Below are positions 53,155 through 61,303 of a DNA stretch of 64,000 nt, piece by piece. Numbering within the stretch: the stretch's first letter is position 1; every line of letters begins with the position of its first letter. Source of the stretch: Bradyrhizobium macuxiense (GTDB lineage: Bacteria; Pseudomonadota; Alphaproteobacteria; Rhizobiales; Xanthobacteraceae); contig NZ_VITY01000015.1 in the NCBI RefSeq assembly GCF_007993935.1, positions 176,437-240,436 of the forward strand, given 5' to 3'. A model generated the notes under the pieces. That model saw only the letters and a program-made list of their open reading frames with translations, was not told where the DNA came from and ran no database searches. A program made the translations under genes and the position numbers.

Positions 53155-54732
53155 ATGGCACTCGCCGTCAAACCCGTGCTGCCGGTGCCTGCCTCGAACG
53201 AGGCAGGCAGCGTCGCGCCGGACCTCACGCTCGAGGCCGGCAGCGTCATCAATGCGCAGGTCCTGAAGGTGCTCTCCGCCGATCTGGTGCGGATCGCGAT
53301 CGCGAGCCTGTCGATCGATGTCCAGACCGAGGTGCCGCTGCAGCAGGGCCAGAACCTGCAGCTTGCGGTGTCGCAGAGCAATGACGGCATCCGTCTGCAG
53401 CTGGTTGGATCGGGCGCGGACACCGGCGATGCGGTGCAACTGTCGCCGGGCGCGGCCAACGCTACGGCGGCGCCGCAACCCGTCGCCACGGCGCCGAAGG
53501 CCGCGCTGACGCCGCTCGAGCGCGTCACCATCACCGCGACAGCGCAGCATGCGGCGGCGGTGCAGGGCAGTCAGGCCCCGCTGTTTGCCAACCTCACGGC
53601 GGTCGCGTCAGCCAATCTGCCGCCAAAGCTGCAGGCCGCGATCGCGCAGGTGCTGGCGCAGCAGACCGGCCTTGACGAGAATTTGAGCGGCGATGCCGTG
53701 AAGGCCGGCTTCCAGAAGTCCGGCCTGCTGCTCGAGGCGACACTCGCATCGGGTGTCGCGCCGGCGAGCGGCAGCACGCCCGATCTGAAAGCCGCGCTGA
53801 TCGTGCTGCGCCAGGCGCTGACCTCGCTCGGCGCGGGTGACGCCGCGAGGCCCGCGTCTACGCCGCTGCAACCGGCATTGCCCGGCGCCGGAGCGGCGCC
53901 GAGCCTCGTGCCATCAGGCACGCCCGGCCTCGACGTCCAGGAGATCCTGCTGCCGCAAGCCCGCGTGCCGGTGGCTGAGGATCTCACCCGCGGCGCCACC
54001 GGGCTTGCCGGCGCGCTCGCGGATGCGCTCGATGCCGGCCCGTCTTCCGGTGGCGCGCTCAATCTCATCCAGGAAGCGCTGCATGAGCTCGGCAGCCCGG
54101 CACGGCAAAGCGCCGCGCCGCGGGAGATGCTGCCCGGTGATGTCCCTGTACGCGGCAGCCCGCCGCCACCGCCGTTTCACGGCGCGCTGCCGGCGGCCCA
54201 GGCCGTCGCCGAGGCCACGATCGCGCCGGGCGCGCCGCTTGCGACGACGGCGCATCGCCTGCTGGAAAACACCGACGCGGCGCTGGCGCGGCAGACGCTG
54301 TTGCAGGTCGCCTCGCTGCCGGGCCACGGCGATGCTGCGCGTCCGCAGCTCGATACGATGGTGCCGCGCTGGAATTTCGAGATTCCGTTCCTGACCCAGC
54401 AGGGCACGGCGATGGCGCAGTTCGAGATCTCCCGCGACGGCGGCGGCAACGAGGTCGAGGCCGCCAGGCGGGTGTGGCGGGCGCGCTTCACGCTCGACGT
54501 CGAGCCGGCCGGGCCGGTGCACGCGCTGGTCTCGCTGAACGGCGAGCGCACCTCGGTGCGGATGTGGGTCGAGCGGCCCTCGACCGCCGCGCAGCTGCGC
54601 GCCGGCGCCTCCGAGCTCAGCCAGGCGCTGACCAGGGCTGAGCTTACGCCCGGCGACATCGAGATCCGCGACGGCAGCCCGCCGCAACCTGCGCCGCCGC
54701 GCGCCGGCCATTTCCTGGACCGCGCATCATGA
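53155..54732 (+). CDS. Flagellar hook-length control (FliK) C-terminal domain protein
   Basis: The protein has 525 residues, rich in Ala, Gln and Pro with low-complexity linkers. The last 120 residues (about 395-515) match the FliK/Flg_hook domain: WNFEIPFLTQQGTAMAQFEI, the core RFTLDVEPAGPVHALVSL, and VRMWVERPSTAAQLRAG. FliK acts as a molecular ruler and switches export specificity through the FlhB C-terminal domain. The next gene, overlapping by 4 nt, encodes just such a domain. No other flagellar gene lies in the window. An N-terminal export signal typical of secreted FliK cannot be judged. Confidence 0.82.
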   Translation: MALAVKPVLPVPASNEAGSVAPDLTLEAGSVINAQVLKVLSADLVRIAIASLSIDVQTEVPLQQGQNLQLAVSQSNDGIRLQLVGSGADTGDAVQLSPGAANATAAPQPVATAPKAALTPLERVTITATAQHAAAVQGSQAPLFANLTAVASANLPPKLQAAIAQVLAQQTGLDENLSGDAVKAGFQKSGLLLEATLASGVAPASGSTPDLKAALIVLRQALTSLGAGDAARPASTPLQPALPGAGAAPSLVPSGTPGLDVQEILLPQARVPVAEDLTRGATGLAGALADALDAGPSSGGALNLIQEALHELGSPARQSAAPREMLPGDVPVRGSPPPPPFHGALPAAQAVAEATIAPGAPLATTAHRLLENTDAALARQTLLQVASLPGHGDAARPQLDTMVPRWNFEIPFLTQQGTAMAQFEISRDGGGNEVEAARRVWRARFTLDVEPAGPVHALVSLNGERTSVRMWVERPSTAAQLRAGASELSQALTRAELTPGDIEIRDGSPPQPAPPRAGHFLDRAS

Positions 54733-54992
54733 GCGAGACGCAGAACCAGCTCGCGGTCGCGCTGCATTACGACCACGCCGGTGCGCCGCGCGTGGTGGCA
54801 AAAGGCAAGGGCGCGATCGGCGCCAAGATCATCGAGGTCGCCAAGGCCAACGACATCCCGATCGAGGAGAACGAGGTCTTGGCCGGCGCGCTCTCCAATG
54901 TCGAGCTCGGCGACGAGATCCCGGCCGAGCTCTACAAGGCCGTCGCCGAGGTCTTGGTGTTCGTGCTGCGGATGTCGGGCCGGGCGCGCTGA
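54729..54992 (+). CDS. FlhB C-terminal domain homologue (FhlB/FlhX type)
   Basis: The protein has 87 residues. LAVALHYDHAGAPRVVAKGK, the NDIPIEENEVLAGAL block and GDEIPAELYKAVAEVLVFVL follow the cytoplasmic FlhB domain after its cleavage site. The four-helix membrane part is missing and the autocleavage NPTH is replaced (QNQLAVAL), so it would exist as the already processed C-terminal fragment. Such proteins can substitute for the FlhB C-terminal fragment in export switching. Start overlaps the FliK-like stop (ATGA), supporting a joint role. Confidence 0.88.
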   Translation: MSETQNQLAVALHYDHAGAPRVVAKGKGAIGAKIIEVAKANDIPIEENEVLAGALSNVELGDEIPAELYKAVAEVLVFVLRMSGRAR

Positions 54993-55080
54993 GCGCTTTC
55001 AATCGACAGTGCCTGTTGCCATCCTTTCACCACGATGGCATCCACGATCGTCGTCAACCCGAAACAGTTCAGGACTCCTC

Positions 55081-55893
55081 GTGATCCATCGCCGCCATGC
55101 GCTCGGTCTGTTTGCTGCCGCCGCCATCCTGCCGTCGCGCAGTCTTGCCAATGTGTCCTACCAGCGCAGCGAGTTTCGCGAGGACCTGCAGAAGCGGTTC
55201 TTCGATCTCGGCACCGAGGGCACCTTCGTCGGTTACAAGATCGACGACTATCTGATCATCGCGAGCGACAAGGTTCGCTCGGGCGAGGGCAGGCTGCCGG
55301 CCTCGACCTTCAAGATTCCGAACGCGCTGATCGCGCTCGACACCGGCGTGGTGCAGGATCCCGACAAGGACGTCTTCAAGTGGGACGGCGTCACCCGCAG
55401 CATCGAGGCCTGGAACAAGGATCACACGCTGCGCTCGGCGATCGCGGTGTCGGCATTCCCGGTGTTCCAGGAGATCGCGCGCCGGATCGGCGAGGAGCGG
55501 ATGAAGACATATCTCGACACGATCGACTACGGCAACCGCGACATCGGCGGCGGCATCGACCAGTTCTGGGTTTCCGGCAATCTGCGGATCGATCCAATTC
55601 AGCAGATCGATTTCCTTGACCGGCTGCGCCGCGGCGTGCTGCCGGTCGGAAAGCGCAGCCAAGAGCTGATGTGCGACATCCTCCCGGTGACGAAGGTCGG
55701 TGATGCCGTCATCCGCGCCAAGACTGGCCTCACCGACAAGGAGCACGGCTCGCTCGGCTGGCTGGTCGGCTGGTCCGAGAAGGGCAGCGACATCACCGTG
55801 TTCGCGATGAACATGGACTGCAAGACGCAGGCGCAGATCGACGCGCGGATGAGCGTCACCCAGCAATGCCTCACCGATATCGCCGCGCTGTGA
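55081..55893 (+). CDS. Class D beta-lactamase-like / penicillin-binding transpeptidase-like protein
   Basis: The protein has 270 residues with a GTG start at 55081 (reading M-IHRRHALGLFAAAAIL), selected because AGGA lies 6 nt upstream and a signal peptide follows (cleavage near SLA-NVSY). Motifs of class D enzymes are present in order: STFK at residues 75-78 (nucleophile Ser and the lysine that is carboxylated in OXA enzymes), SAF at 124-126 where SxV is expected, YGN at 150-152 and KTG at 214-216. GWLVGWSEKG follows. Spacing of the first three motifs matches OXA enzymes. Whether it confers resistance is unknown; the SxV valine is a phenylalanine here. It probably acts in the periplasm. Confidence 0.85.
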   Translation: MIHRRHALGLFAAAAILPSRSLANVSYQRSEFREDLQKRFFDLGTEGTFVGYKIDDYLIIASDKVRSGEGRLPASTFKIPNALIALDTGVVQDPDKDVFKWDGVTRSIEAWNKDHTLRSAIAVSAFPVFQEIARRIGEERMKTYLDTIDYGNRDIGGGIDQFWVSGNLRIDPIQQIDFLDRLRRGVLPVGKRSQELMCDILPVTKVGDAVIRAKTGLTDKEHGSLGWLVGWSEKGSDITVFAMNMDCKTQAQIDARMSVTQQCLTDIAAL

Positions 55894-55945
55894 CCATCTG
55901 ACCTGCGCGATCATCTCTGGTTGGCGTCGCGCAGCGTCTTTTTTG

Positions 55946-55994
55946 GAGCATGATCCTTTCGGAAAACCGGTTTCCACTTTTCCTGATCATGCTC
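55946..55994 (-). repeat. 49-bp palindromic repeat, copy 2, inverted relative to copy 1
   Basis: Same element as at 49419-49467, in reverse orientation, with outer arms GAGCATGATC/GATCATGCTC fully conserved. It lies between the class D-like gene and the next gene, 34 nt before the latter's start. Confidence 0.9.
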
Positions 55995-56028
55995 TAGCAT
56001 CCCCCGATAAATCAAAAGCGGAGGAATC

Positions 56029-56685
56029 ATGCGTTCAGCAATAGTCTGGCTCTCGTCGCTCACGCTGGCGGCGGCCGGCGGCTGGCTCGCGGCCACGGTG
56101 TTATCAGTGCCGGCCACCAGCAAGGAGCCGCGCTTCCCGCAGCTCACGATGGATCAGCTCAACGACCTGCAGAAGCCGCTCGGCGAGCAGATCATGAAAG
56201 TGTCGAGCGTCGGCATCGGTGGGCCCTACAATCCGATCATCCGCAGCCCGGTGCTCGGCCAGCGCCTCTATGATCTGTTCTATTACCTGCGCTGGCAGAC
56301 CTCGGTGCCGACCAGGCTGAACGAGTTCGCGATCCTGATCATCGGCCGGCAATGGCGCTCGCAGGTCGAATGGTTCGCCCACGCCCCGCTCGCGGCAAAG
56401 GCCGGGCTGTCGGCCGACGTCATCGCCGAGTTGAAGGCCGGCAACCGTCCGTCGAAAATGGCCGACGACGAGGCTGTCGTGTACGACTTCGTCACCGAGC
56501 TGACCACGACCAAGAAGGTTTCCGACGCGACCTATGCGCGGGCCAAGACGATCTTCAACGACCAGCAGATCGTCGATCTCACCGCGCTCGCCGGCAATTA
56601 CGTGATGGTGGCGATGATCCTGGCGATGGCCGAAGAGACCGTGCCGCCGGGCAAGGAAGAGCCGTTCAAGGTCGGCGAGAAGTAG
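56029..56685 (+). CDS. Carboxymuconolactone decarboxylase (CMD/AhpD) family protein with export signal
   Basis: The protein has 218 residues. A hydrophobic N-terminus (IVWLSSLTLAAAGGWLAATVL) suggests export or anchoring. The CMD helical core (RLNEFAILIIGRQWRSQVEW) and WFAHAPLAAKAGLSADVIAEL resemble 4-carboxymuconolactone decarboxylase-type members. The AhpD CxxC redox pair is absent, so a peroxidase-reductase role is unlikely. The physiological substrate is unknown. Confidence 0.85.
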   Translation: MRSAIVWLSSLTLAAAGGWLAATVLSVPATSKEPRFPQLTMDQLNDLQKPLGEQIMKVSSVGIGGPYNPIIRSPVLGQRLYDLFYYLRWQTSVPTRLNEFAILIIGRQWRSQVEWFAHAPLAAKAGLSADVIAELKAGNRPSKMADDEAVVYDFVTELTTTKKVSDATYARAKTIFNDQQIVDLTALAGNYVMVAMILAMAEETVPPGKEEPFKVGEK

Positions 56686-56765
56686 CGACGCGGACTGCGC
56701 TTCACGTCGCCCCGTAAGAGCGGGGCAGCGCAGCGCCGTCGCGCTCGACCTGATCGCATCACGAT

Positions 56766-57254
56766 TTAGTGCCGCGCGAGCGCCAGCGAAACCGCCGTCA
56801 CGTTGCTCTGCTGCGGACGGATCGACACGGATTGCTTGCCGCCACGCGTGGTGAGCGAGAGGTCGGCGGAGAAATTGTTGCCGCGCGCGGCGGCTTCAAC
56901 GCGATCGCCGGTCGCGCGCCCGGAGATCGTTCCGGACGCATTGCGGCTCGCCTCGGTCCATGCACCGGAGATCGCGCCACCGCGATATTCGACGTCACTG
57001 GTGAGATCGAAATTGTAACTCGCGCTGGCGCATTTGAGTGACAGGCGAAGTTCGGCGCCGGTGCCGTCGACATCGTATTTGGCGCGGCAGCGCAGTTGCT
57101 CCTGCATGCCGTCCGATGTCGTGAGCGTGCCTCCGCCGGACCATGAACCCGCCATGGCGAGCAAAGGCGAGGCGGGCGCGGCCTGCAAGGGCGATGCGAG
57201 CGCGCCGAGCGACAGCAGCACGAGGCTGGTCTTCGCGATGTTTGATCGAGACAT
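56766..57254 (-). CDS. Secreted protein of unknown function
   Basis: The protein has 162 residues from ATG 57254 (MSRSNIAKTSLVLLSLG), preceded by AGGAG; the frame extends to 57284. A signal peptide ends near QAA-PASP. The mature part has a WSGGGTLTTSDGMQEQLRCR strand and RAKYDVDGTGAELRLSLKCA, suggesting a small beta-barrel with one disulfide between the two cysteines. It resembles short rhizobial envelope proteins without known role. It is convergent with the CMD gene and lies on the same strand as the MocR gene. Confidence 0.75.
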   Translation of the reverse strand: MSRSNIAKTSLVLLSLGALASPLQAAPASPLLAMAGSWSGGGTLTTSDGMQEQLRCRAKYDVDGTGAELRLSLKCASASYNFDLTSDVEYRGGAISGAWTEASRNASGTISGRATGDRVEAAARGNNFSADLSLTTRGGKQSVSIRPQQSNVTAVSLALARH

Positions 57255-57355
57255 CCTGGGCTCCTCTACCGGTTGATGTCTCATAACGCGGCAGGGTTCC
57301 GAAGGTTCTTACCGTGCGCCGTCGCGCGCAAGGCCGGTTCCGCGGCGACCGAAGA

Positions 57356-58759
57356 TCAGCGCCCGATCGCCCGCTGCAACGCCGGCATCAGCTTCGGGTC
57401 GCGGCACTGCGCGACGTTGAAGCGCATGAAGCCGGTGGCCGATTGCGTGGTGCTGAACACGTTGCCCGGCGCCAGCACGATGTTGTCGGCGAGCGCGGCG
57501 CGCGCCACGTCGGCGGAGTCGCAGCCGTCGGGCAGGCGGCACCAGAGCTGGAAGCCGCCGCGCGGCATCAGCCAAGGCTCGATGCCGATGCGCTGCAGCT
57601 TCTCGCCGACGTCGCGGCGGGCGCGCGCGAGCCGCCGGCGCAGCTCCTCGACATGCTTGCGGTAGAAGCCGGTCGCCAGGACGCTCGCGATGATTTCGGT
57701 CGCGACCGCGCAGGGGCCGCCGAACCCGGTGGCGACCTGCAGATCGACCAGCTGCTCGATCCAGTCGGCGCGCGCCGCGATGAAGCCGCAGCGCAGCGAT
57801 GCCGACAGCGTCTTGGAGAAGCTGCCGATCCGGATCACGCGGTTCAGCCCGTCGAGGGCCGCGAGCCGCGCCGACGGCTCCGGCTCGAAATCGGCGAAGA
57901 TATCGTCCTCGACGATGGTGAGATCGCAGGCGGCGGCGGCATTCAGCACGCGGTGCGCGGTCTGCGGCGACATCGTCGCTCCGGTCGGATTGTGTAGCCC
58001 GGATACGGTGATGTAGAGCCGCGGCCGCTCGGCGTCGAGCACGGCCTCGAAGCTTGCGACGTCGGGCCCCGACGGGGTGTAGGGCACGCTGACGAGCTTG
58101 ACCTGATGGGCGCGCAGCAGCGCCCGGAAATTGAAATAGCAGGGATCGTCGACCAGCACCGTGTCGCCGGGCCGCAGCAGGAAGCGGCAGATCAGGTCGA
58201 TCGCCTGGGTGCCGGACATCGTGAGTAGTACCTGCTCGGGCGATACTTCGAGGCCCTCGTCGGCGAACCGCGCCATCAGCGTGCGGCGCAGGGCCAGTGA
58301 GCCGCGCGTCGCACCGTAATCGGCGAGCACGGCGTCCTCGGCCCGCGCCAGTCCGCGGAACGCGCGCCGCAGCGCCTCGGTCGGCATCCAGTCGGCGGGC
58401 AGCCAGCCGCAGCCTGGCTTCAGCGCGCCGCTCGCGGCGTCGAGCGATTGCCGCGACACCCAGAATGGATCGACGGCGCGGTCGTGCTGCGGCTGGTCCT
58501 TGGCCAGCGAAAGCGGCGGCAGCGCGGCCGACGAGACATAGAAGCCGGAGCCCGGCCGCGCCCGGATCAGGCCCTCGGCGGCGAGCCGGTCATAGGCCTC
58601 GACCACGGTGGAGGGCGAGACGCCCATGGTCGCGGCAAAGCTGCGGATCGAGGGCAGGCGGTCGTCGGCGGCGAGCGCGCGGCTCGCGATCCTGGCGCGG
58701 ATCGCGTTCATCACGTCGGTGGTCCGGGTCGCCTTTGGCGCATTGGCTGGTCGCTGCAA
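57356..58759 (-). CDS. MocR/PdxR-type regulator: GntR DNA-binding domain fused to an aminotransferase domain
   Basis: The protein has 467 residues with a TTG start at 58759 (reading M-QRPANAPKAT), preceded by AGGTAGG at 7 nt; ATG 58711 is an alternative that would cut into the first helix. The GntR helix-turn-helix (RLPSIRSFAATMGVSPSTVV) is followed by a fold-type I PLP domain: FLLRPGDTVLVDDPCYFNFR, VEDDIFADF near the cofactor-binding Asp, and IGSFSKTLSASLRCGF with the Schiff-base Lys. MocR proteins sense PLP or amine ligands and regulate adjacent genes. The divergent EamA transporter gene is the obvious target. Confidence 0.92.
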   Translation of the reverse strand: MQRPANAPKATRTTDVMNAIRARIASRALAADDRLPSIRSFAATMGVSPSTVVEAYDRLAAEGLIRARPGSGFYVSSAALPPLSLAKDQPQHDRAVDPFWVSRQSLDAASGALKPGCGWLPADWMPTEALRRAFRGLARAEDAVLADYGATRGSLALRRTLMARFADEGLEVSPEQVLLTMSGTQAIDLICRFLLRPGDTVLVDDPCYFNFRALLRAHQVKLVSVPYTPSGPDVASFEAVLDAERPRLYITVSGLHNPTGATMSPQTAHRVLNAAAACDLTIVEDDIFADFEPEPSARLAALDGLNRVIRIGSFSKTLSASLRCGFIAARADWIEQLVDLQVATGFGGPCAVATEIIASVLATGFYRKHVEELRRRLARARRDVGEKLQRIGIEPWLMPRGGFQLWCRLPDGCDSADVARAALADNIVLAPGNVFSTTQSATGFMRFNVAQCRDPKLMPALQRAIGR

Positions 58760-58760
58760 G

Positions 58761-58784
58761 TGTATGCCTACCTTTGCCCATACA
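58761..58784. promoter_or_regulatory. Inverted repeat between the MocR and EamA genes
   Basis: TGTATG (58761-58766) and CATACA (58779-58784) are perfect inverted half-sites with a 12-bp spacer. The site starts one base upstream of the MocR start and overlaps its ribosome site, so binding would block MocR translation initiation region transcription. A downstream TATTGTACT on the plus strand could be the EamA -10 region. Confidence 0.6.
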
Positions 58785-58865
58785 GTTTGGCGATATTGTA
58801 CTGATCCGTAGCTGCCCTGGCCAGCCCGTCGCCGCTATCCTCGCCCGCGAAAGACGAGGTACGTG

Positions 58866-59792
58866 ATGAGCGATTCGAAGACGTTGTCGGGCAAGTCTTG
58901 GTCGGGGAAGTCCTGGACGGGCGAGGCGAGCGGCGGCGCGTCGCTGGAAGGCTGGGGCAGCGGCCTGCTTGGTGTGATCATCTTCAGCGGCTCGCTGCCT
59001 GCGACCCGCGTCGCCGTCGCGGGGTTCTCGCCGCTGTTCCTGACCTCGGCACGCGCCGCGATCGCGGCGCTGCTCGGCGCCGTGCTGCTTGCCGCGTTGC
59101 GGCAGCCCTGGCCGGAGCGGCGCGACCTGGTGTCGCTGACCATCGTCGCGCTCGGCGTCGTGATCGGCTTTCCGCTGCTGACCGCGCTCGCGCTCCAGCA
59201 CATCACCTCGGCGCATTCGATCGTGTTCATCGGGCTGCTGCCGCTGTCGACCGCGGTGTTCGGCGTGCTGCGCGGCGGCGAGCGGCCGAAGCCGAAGTTC
59301 TGGCTGTTCTCCTGCATCGGCAGCGCGACGGTCGCAGCCTTCGCTCTGTCGGGCGACGGATCGGCGTCGCTGACCGGCGACTTGCTGATGGTCGCGGCCA
59401 TCATCGTCTGCGGCCTCGGCTATGCCGAAGGCGCGGCGCTGTCGCGCCGGCTCGGCGGCTGGCAGGTGATCTCCTGGGCGCTGGTGCTCTCGGCGCCGGT
59501 GGTGCTGCTGATGACCATCATGACGCTGCCGCCGAGCTGGCAGGGCATCGGCGCGCCGGCCTGGCTCGGGCTCGCTTACGTCTCGATCTTCAGCATGCTG
59601 GTCGGCTTCGTGTTCTGGTATCGCGGGCTTGCGCTCGGCGGCATCGCCAGCGTCGGCCAGTTGCAACTGCTGCAGCCGTTCTTCGGCCTCGCGTTGGCCG
59701 GGTTGCTGCTGCATGAGCCCGTGCCGTGGTCGATGATCGCAGCGACCATGCTGGTCGTCGTCTGCGTGGTGTTCGCGCGGCGTTTTGCTTGA
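58866..59792 (+). CDS. EamA family (DMT superfamily) transporter
   Basis: The protein has 308 residues from ATG 58866 with GAGG upstream; a GTG three bases earlier is possible. Ten membrane segments in two repeats of five can be traced, for example GLLGVIIFSGSLPATRVAVAG and LGLAYVSIFSMLVGFVFWYR, with the EamA-type LLQPFFGLALAGLLLHEP near the end. Members export amino acids or metabolites. The N-terminal 25 residues with repeated GKSW are unusual and polar. Regulation by the divergent MocR protein is expected, as in other mocR-EamA pairs. Confidence 0.9.
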   Translation: MSDSKTLSGKSWSGKSWTGEASGGASLEGWGSGLLGVIIFSGSLPATRVAVAGFSPLFLTSARAAIAALLGAVLLAALRQPWPERRDLVSLTIVALGVVIGFPLLTALALQHITSAHSIVFIGLLPLSTAVFGVLRGGERPKPKFWLFSCIGSATVAAFALSGDGSASLTGDLLMVAAIIVCGLGYAEGAALSRRLGGWQVISWALVLSAPVVLLMTIMTLPPSWQGIGAPAWLGLAYVSIFSMLVGFVFWYRGLALGGIASVGQLQLLQPFFGLALAGLLLHEPVPWSMIAATMLVVVCVVFARRFA

Positions 59793-59949
59793 GGGAGCAT
59801 CGGACCTCCGGCCGAAGTGTAAAGCGCGCGCTAACCATGCCAAGTGGTAATTCATGGCGCCGGCCGCACCGCTCCGCAATGTTGCGGATCGGGTTTCAGT
59901 GATCCTTAAGCCGAGCTGCCCACCTTGCGCGCTGACATCAGAGGGGCAG

Positions 59950-60750
59950 ATGACCTTCAGGTTCATTGCGCCTGACGCGATCAGGTCGGCAAGCCAGCGT
60001 GCATTGTTGGCGCAGTGGGATCAACTGGCCGCCGGCCGGCCATTTCCCGCTTTCGCCGAGCTGAAGCCGGATCCGGCAATCCATGATCCCCGGCAACTCG
60101 TCGCATGGGCGGTCGAAGGCGAGGGCCGCCTGCGCAAGTTTCGCGCGATGTATCAGGGCGAGAATGTCGCCGAGGCGTTCAATTCGGCCTGGGCCGGGAA
60201 GACCATGGAGCAGGTGGTCCCGATGTCGCTCCGGCGCATCACGCTGACGCCGGCGAAGGATTGCGCCGCGAGCGGCTGCGCGGTCTACATGGTGTTCTCC
60301 ACCGTCGATGCCAATGATCAGCGGGTCGATTGCGAGCGGCTGCTGCTGCCGTTCGGCAATGGCGCGAAGGTCGAGCATCTGCTCGCCTCACTGCAATTGA
60401 CGGCGGTCGCAAGCAGGCCCCGCATCGTCAAGCATTTCGACATGCAGGCGGACGTGCGGTTGCAGGGAAGGATCCGTTCCGGCTTCTCGGCGGTCGTGAC
60501 CGAAGCTGCCACCGGCGAGCAGCGCCGGGCTTCCCGGCGCAATGTCGCGCGGGCGGCGCGGATCAGCTTTGCCCGGCGCAGCATGACCTGCATCGTCCGT
60601 AACCTCTCCGCGACCGGCGCTGCGGTCGAGGCGACCGATCCCGCCGCTATCCCCGACAGTTTCCGTCTCGTGCTGGAGATGGAAGCGACCGAGCGGCGCT
60701 GCCGCGTGGTCTGGCGCAGGAACGGCTGGATCGGGGTCGAGTTCAGCTGA
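59950..60750 (+). CDS. PilZ domain protein with an N-terminal PAS-like (PAS_5-type) region
   Basis: The protein has 266 residues from ATG 59950 (MTFRFIAPDAIRSASQ), preceded by GAGGGG. The first 160 residues resemble the PAS_5-type family common in rhizobia (LLAQWDQLAAGRPFPAF, then GRLRKFRAMYQGENVAEAF), inferred from pattern. The last 80 residues are a PilZ domain: RRASRRNVARAARISFA provides the RxxxR loop, and NLSATGAAVE is the DxSxxG motif with Asn in place of Asp. It should bind cyclic di-GMP, although the Asn change could weaken binding. The stop overlaps the DUF4260 gene on the opposite strand by 8 nt. Confidence 0.82.
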   Translation: MTFRFIAPDAIRSASQRALLAQWDQLAAGRPFPAFAELKPDPAIHDPRQLVAWAVEGEGRLRKFRAMYQGENVAEAFNSAWAGKTMEQVVPMSLRRITLTPAKDCAASGCAVYMVFSTVDANDQRVDCERLLLPFGNGAKVEHLLASLQLTAVASRPRIVKHFDMQADVRLQGRIRSGFSAVVTEAATGEQRRASRRNVARAARISFARRSMTCIVRNLSATGAAVEATDPAAIPDSFRLVLEMEATERRCRVVWRRNGWIGVEFS

Positions 60751-61144
60751 GCTTGCCGATCCGCCCGAGATGGGTGTAGCCGAACCCACTTGAATATTTC
60801 AGCCCATAGCCGAGCGCGCGGTCGATCCCGATATGGGCGAGCCAGATCATTGCGATCGAGAGCACCAGGGGTCCTTCGCCGGCAAAACCCAGCGTCATCA
60901 GCGCCACCGGCGCGAGATAAGTGTGCGCGGCGTTGTAGGCGATGGCGCCGACCCGCGGGCTGACCAGGTAGGCGGCAAAGCTCAAGTCCGGCACCAGGAA
61001 CAGCAGGACATAGACCAGCCAGGAACCTTCCCATTTGTAGTAGAGCACGGTCATCCCGACGAACAGCACCAGCCCCTCCAGCCGGAGCAGGGTGCGCACC
61101 CCGCCGGTCGCGGCGCCAGTCGCTTCAGTCGTCATGTCGGTCAT
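60743..61144 (-). CDS. DUF4260 family membrane protein
   Basis: The protein has 133 residues with about four hydrophobic segments (LEGLVLFVGMTVLYYKW; WLVYVLLFLVPDLSFAAYLV; GAIAYNAAHTYLAPVALMTL; LVLSIAMIWLAHIGIDRALG). The PDLSF and NAAHTYLAP blocks and HIGIDRALGYGLKY end are typical of DUF4260. Members are small inner-membrane proteins without known function. It overlaps the 3' end of the PilZ gene by 8 nt on the opposite strand. Confidence 0.88.
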   Translation of the reverse strand: MTDMTTEATGAATGGVRTLLRLEGLVLFVGMTVLYYKWEGSWLVYVLLFLVPDLSFAAYLVSPRVGAIAYNAAHTYLAPVALMTLGFAGEGPLVLSIAMIWLAHIGIDRALGYGLKYSSGFGYTHLGRIGKLS

Positions 61145-61303
61145 TGCAGTCTCCCCAGATATCGGAAAATCCTACCGTTTTGTCGCTCAATACGGCCCAC
61201 AAGCGCCTTTCCGGTTCCGAAATGGCCGTGCTAAAGCCATTCCGAACGAAGCGGACCCGGCTCGCACCGGGACGTGGACTGTAGCTAACACGGGCGGAAA
61301 CAA

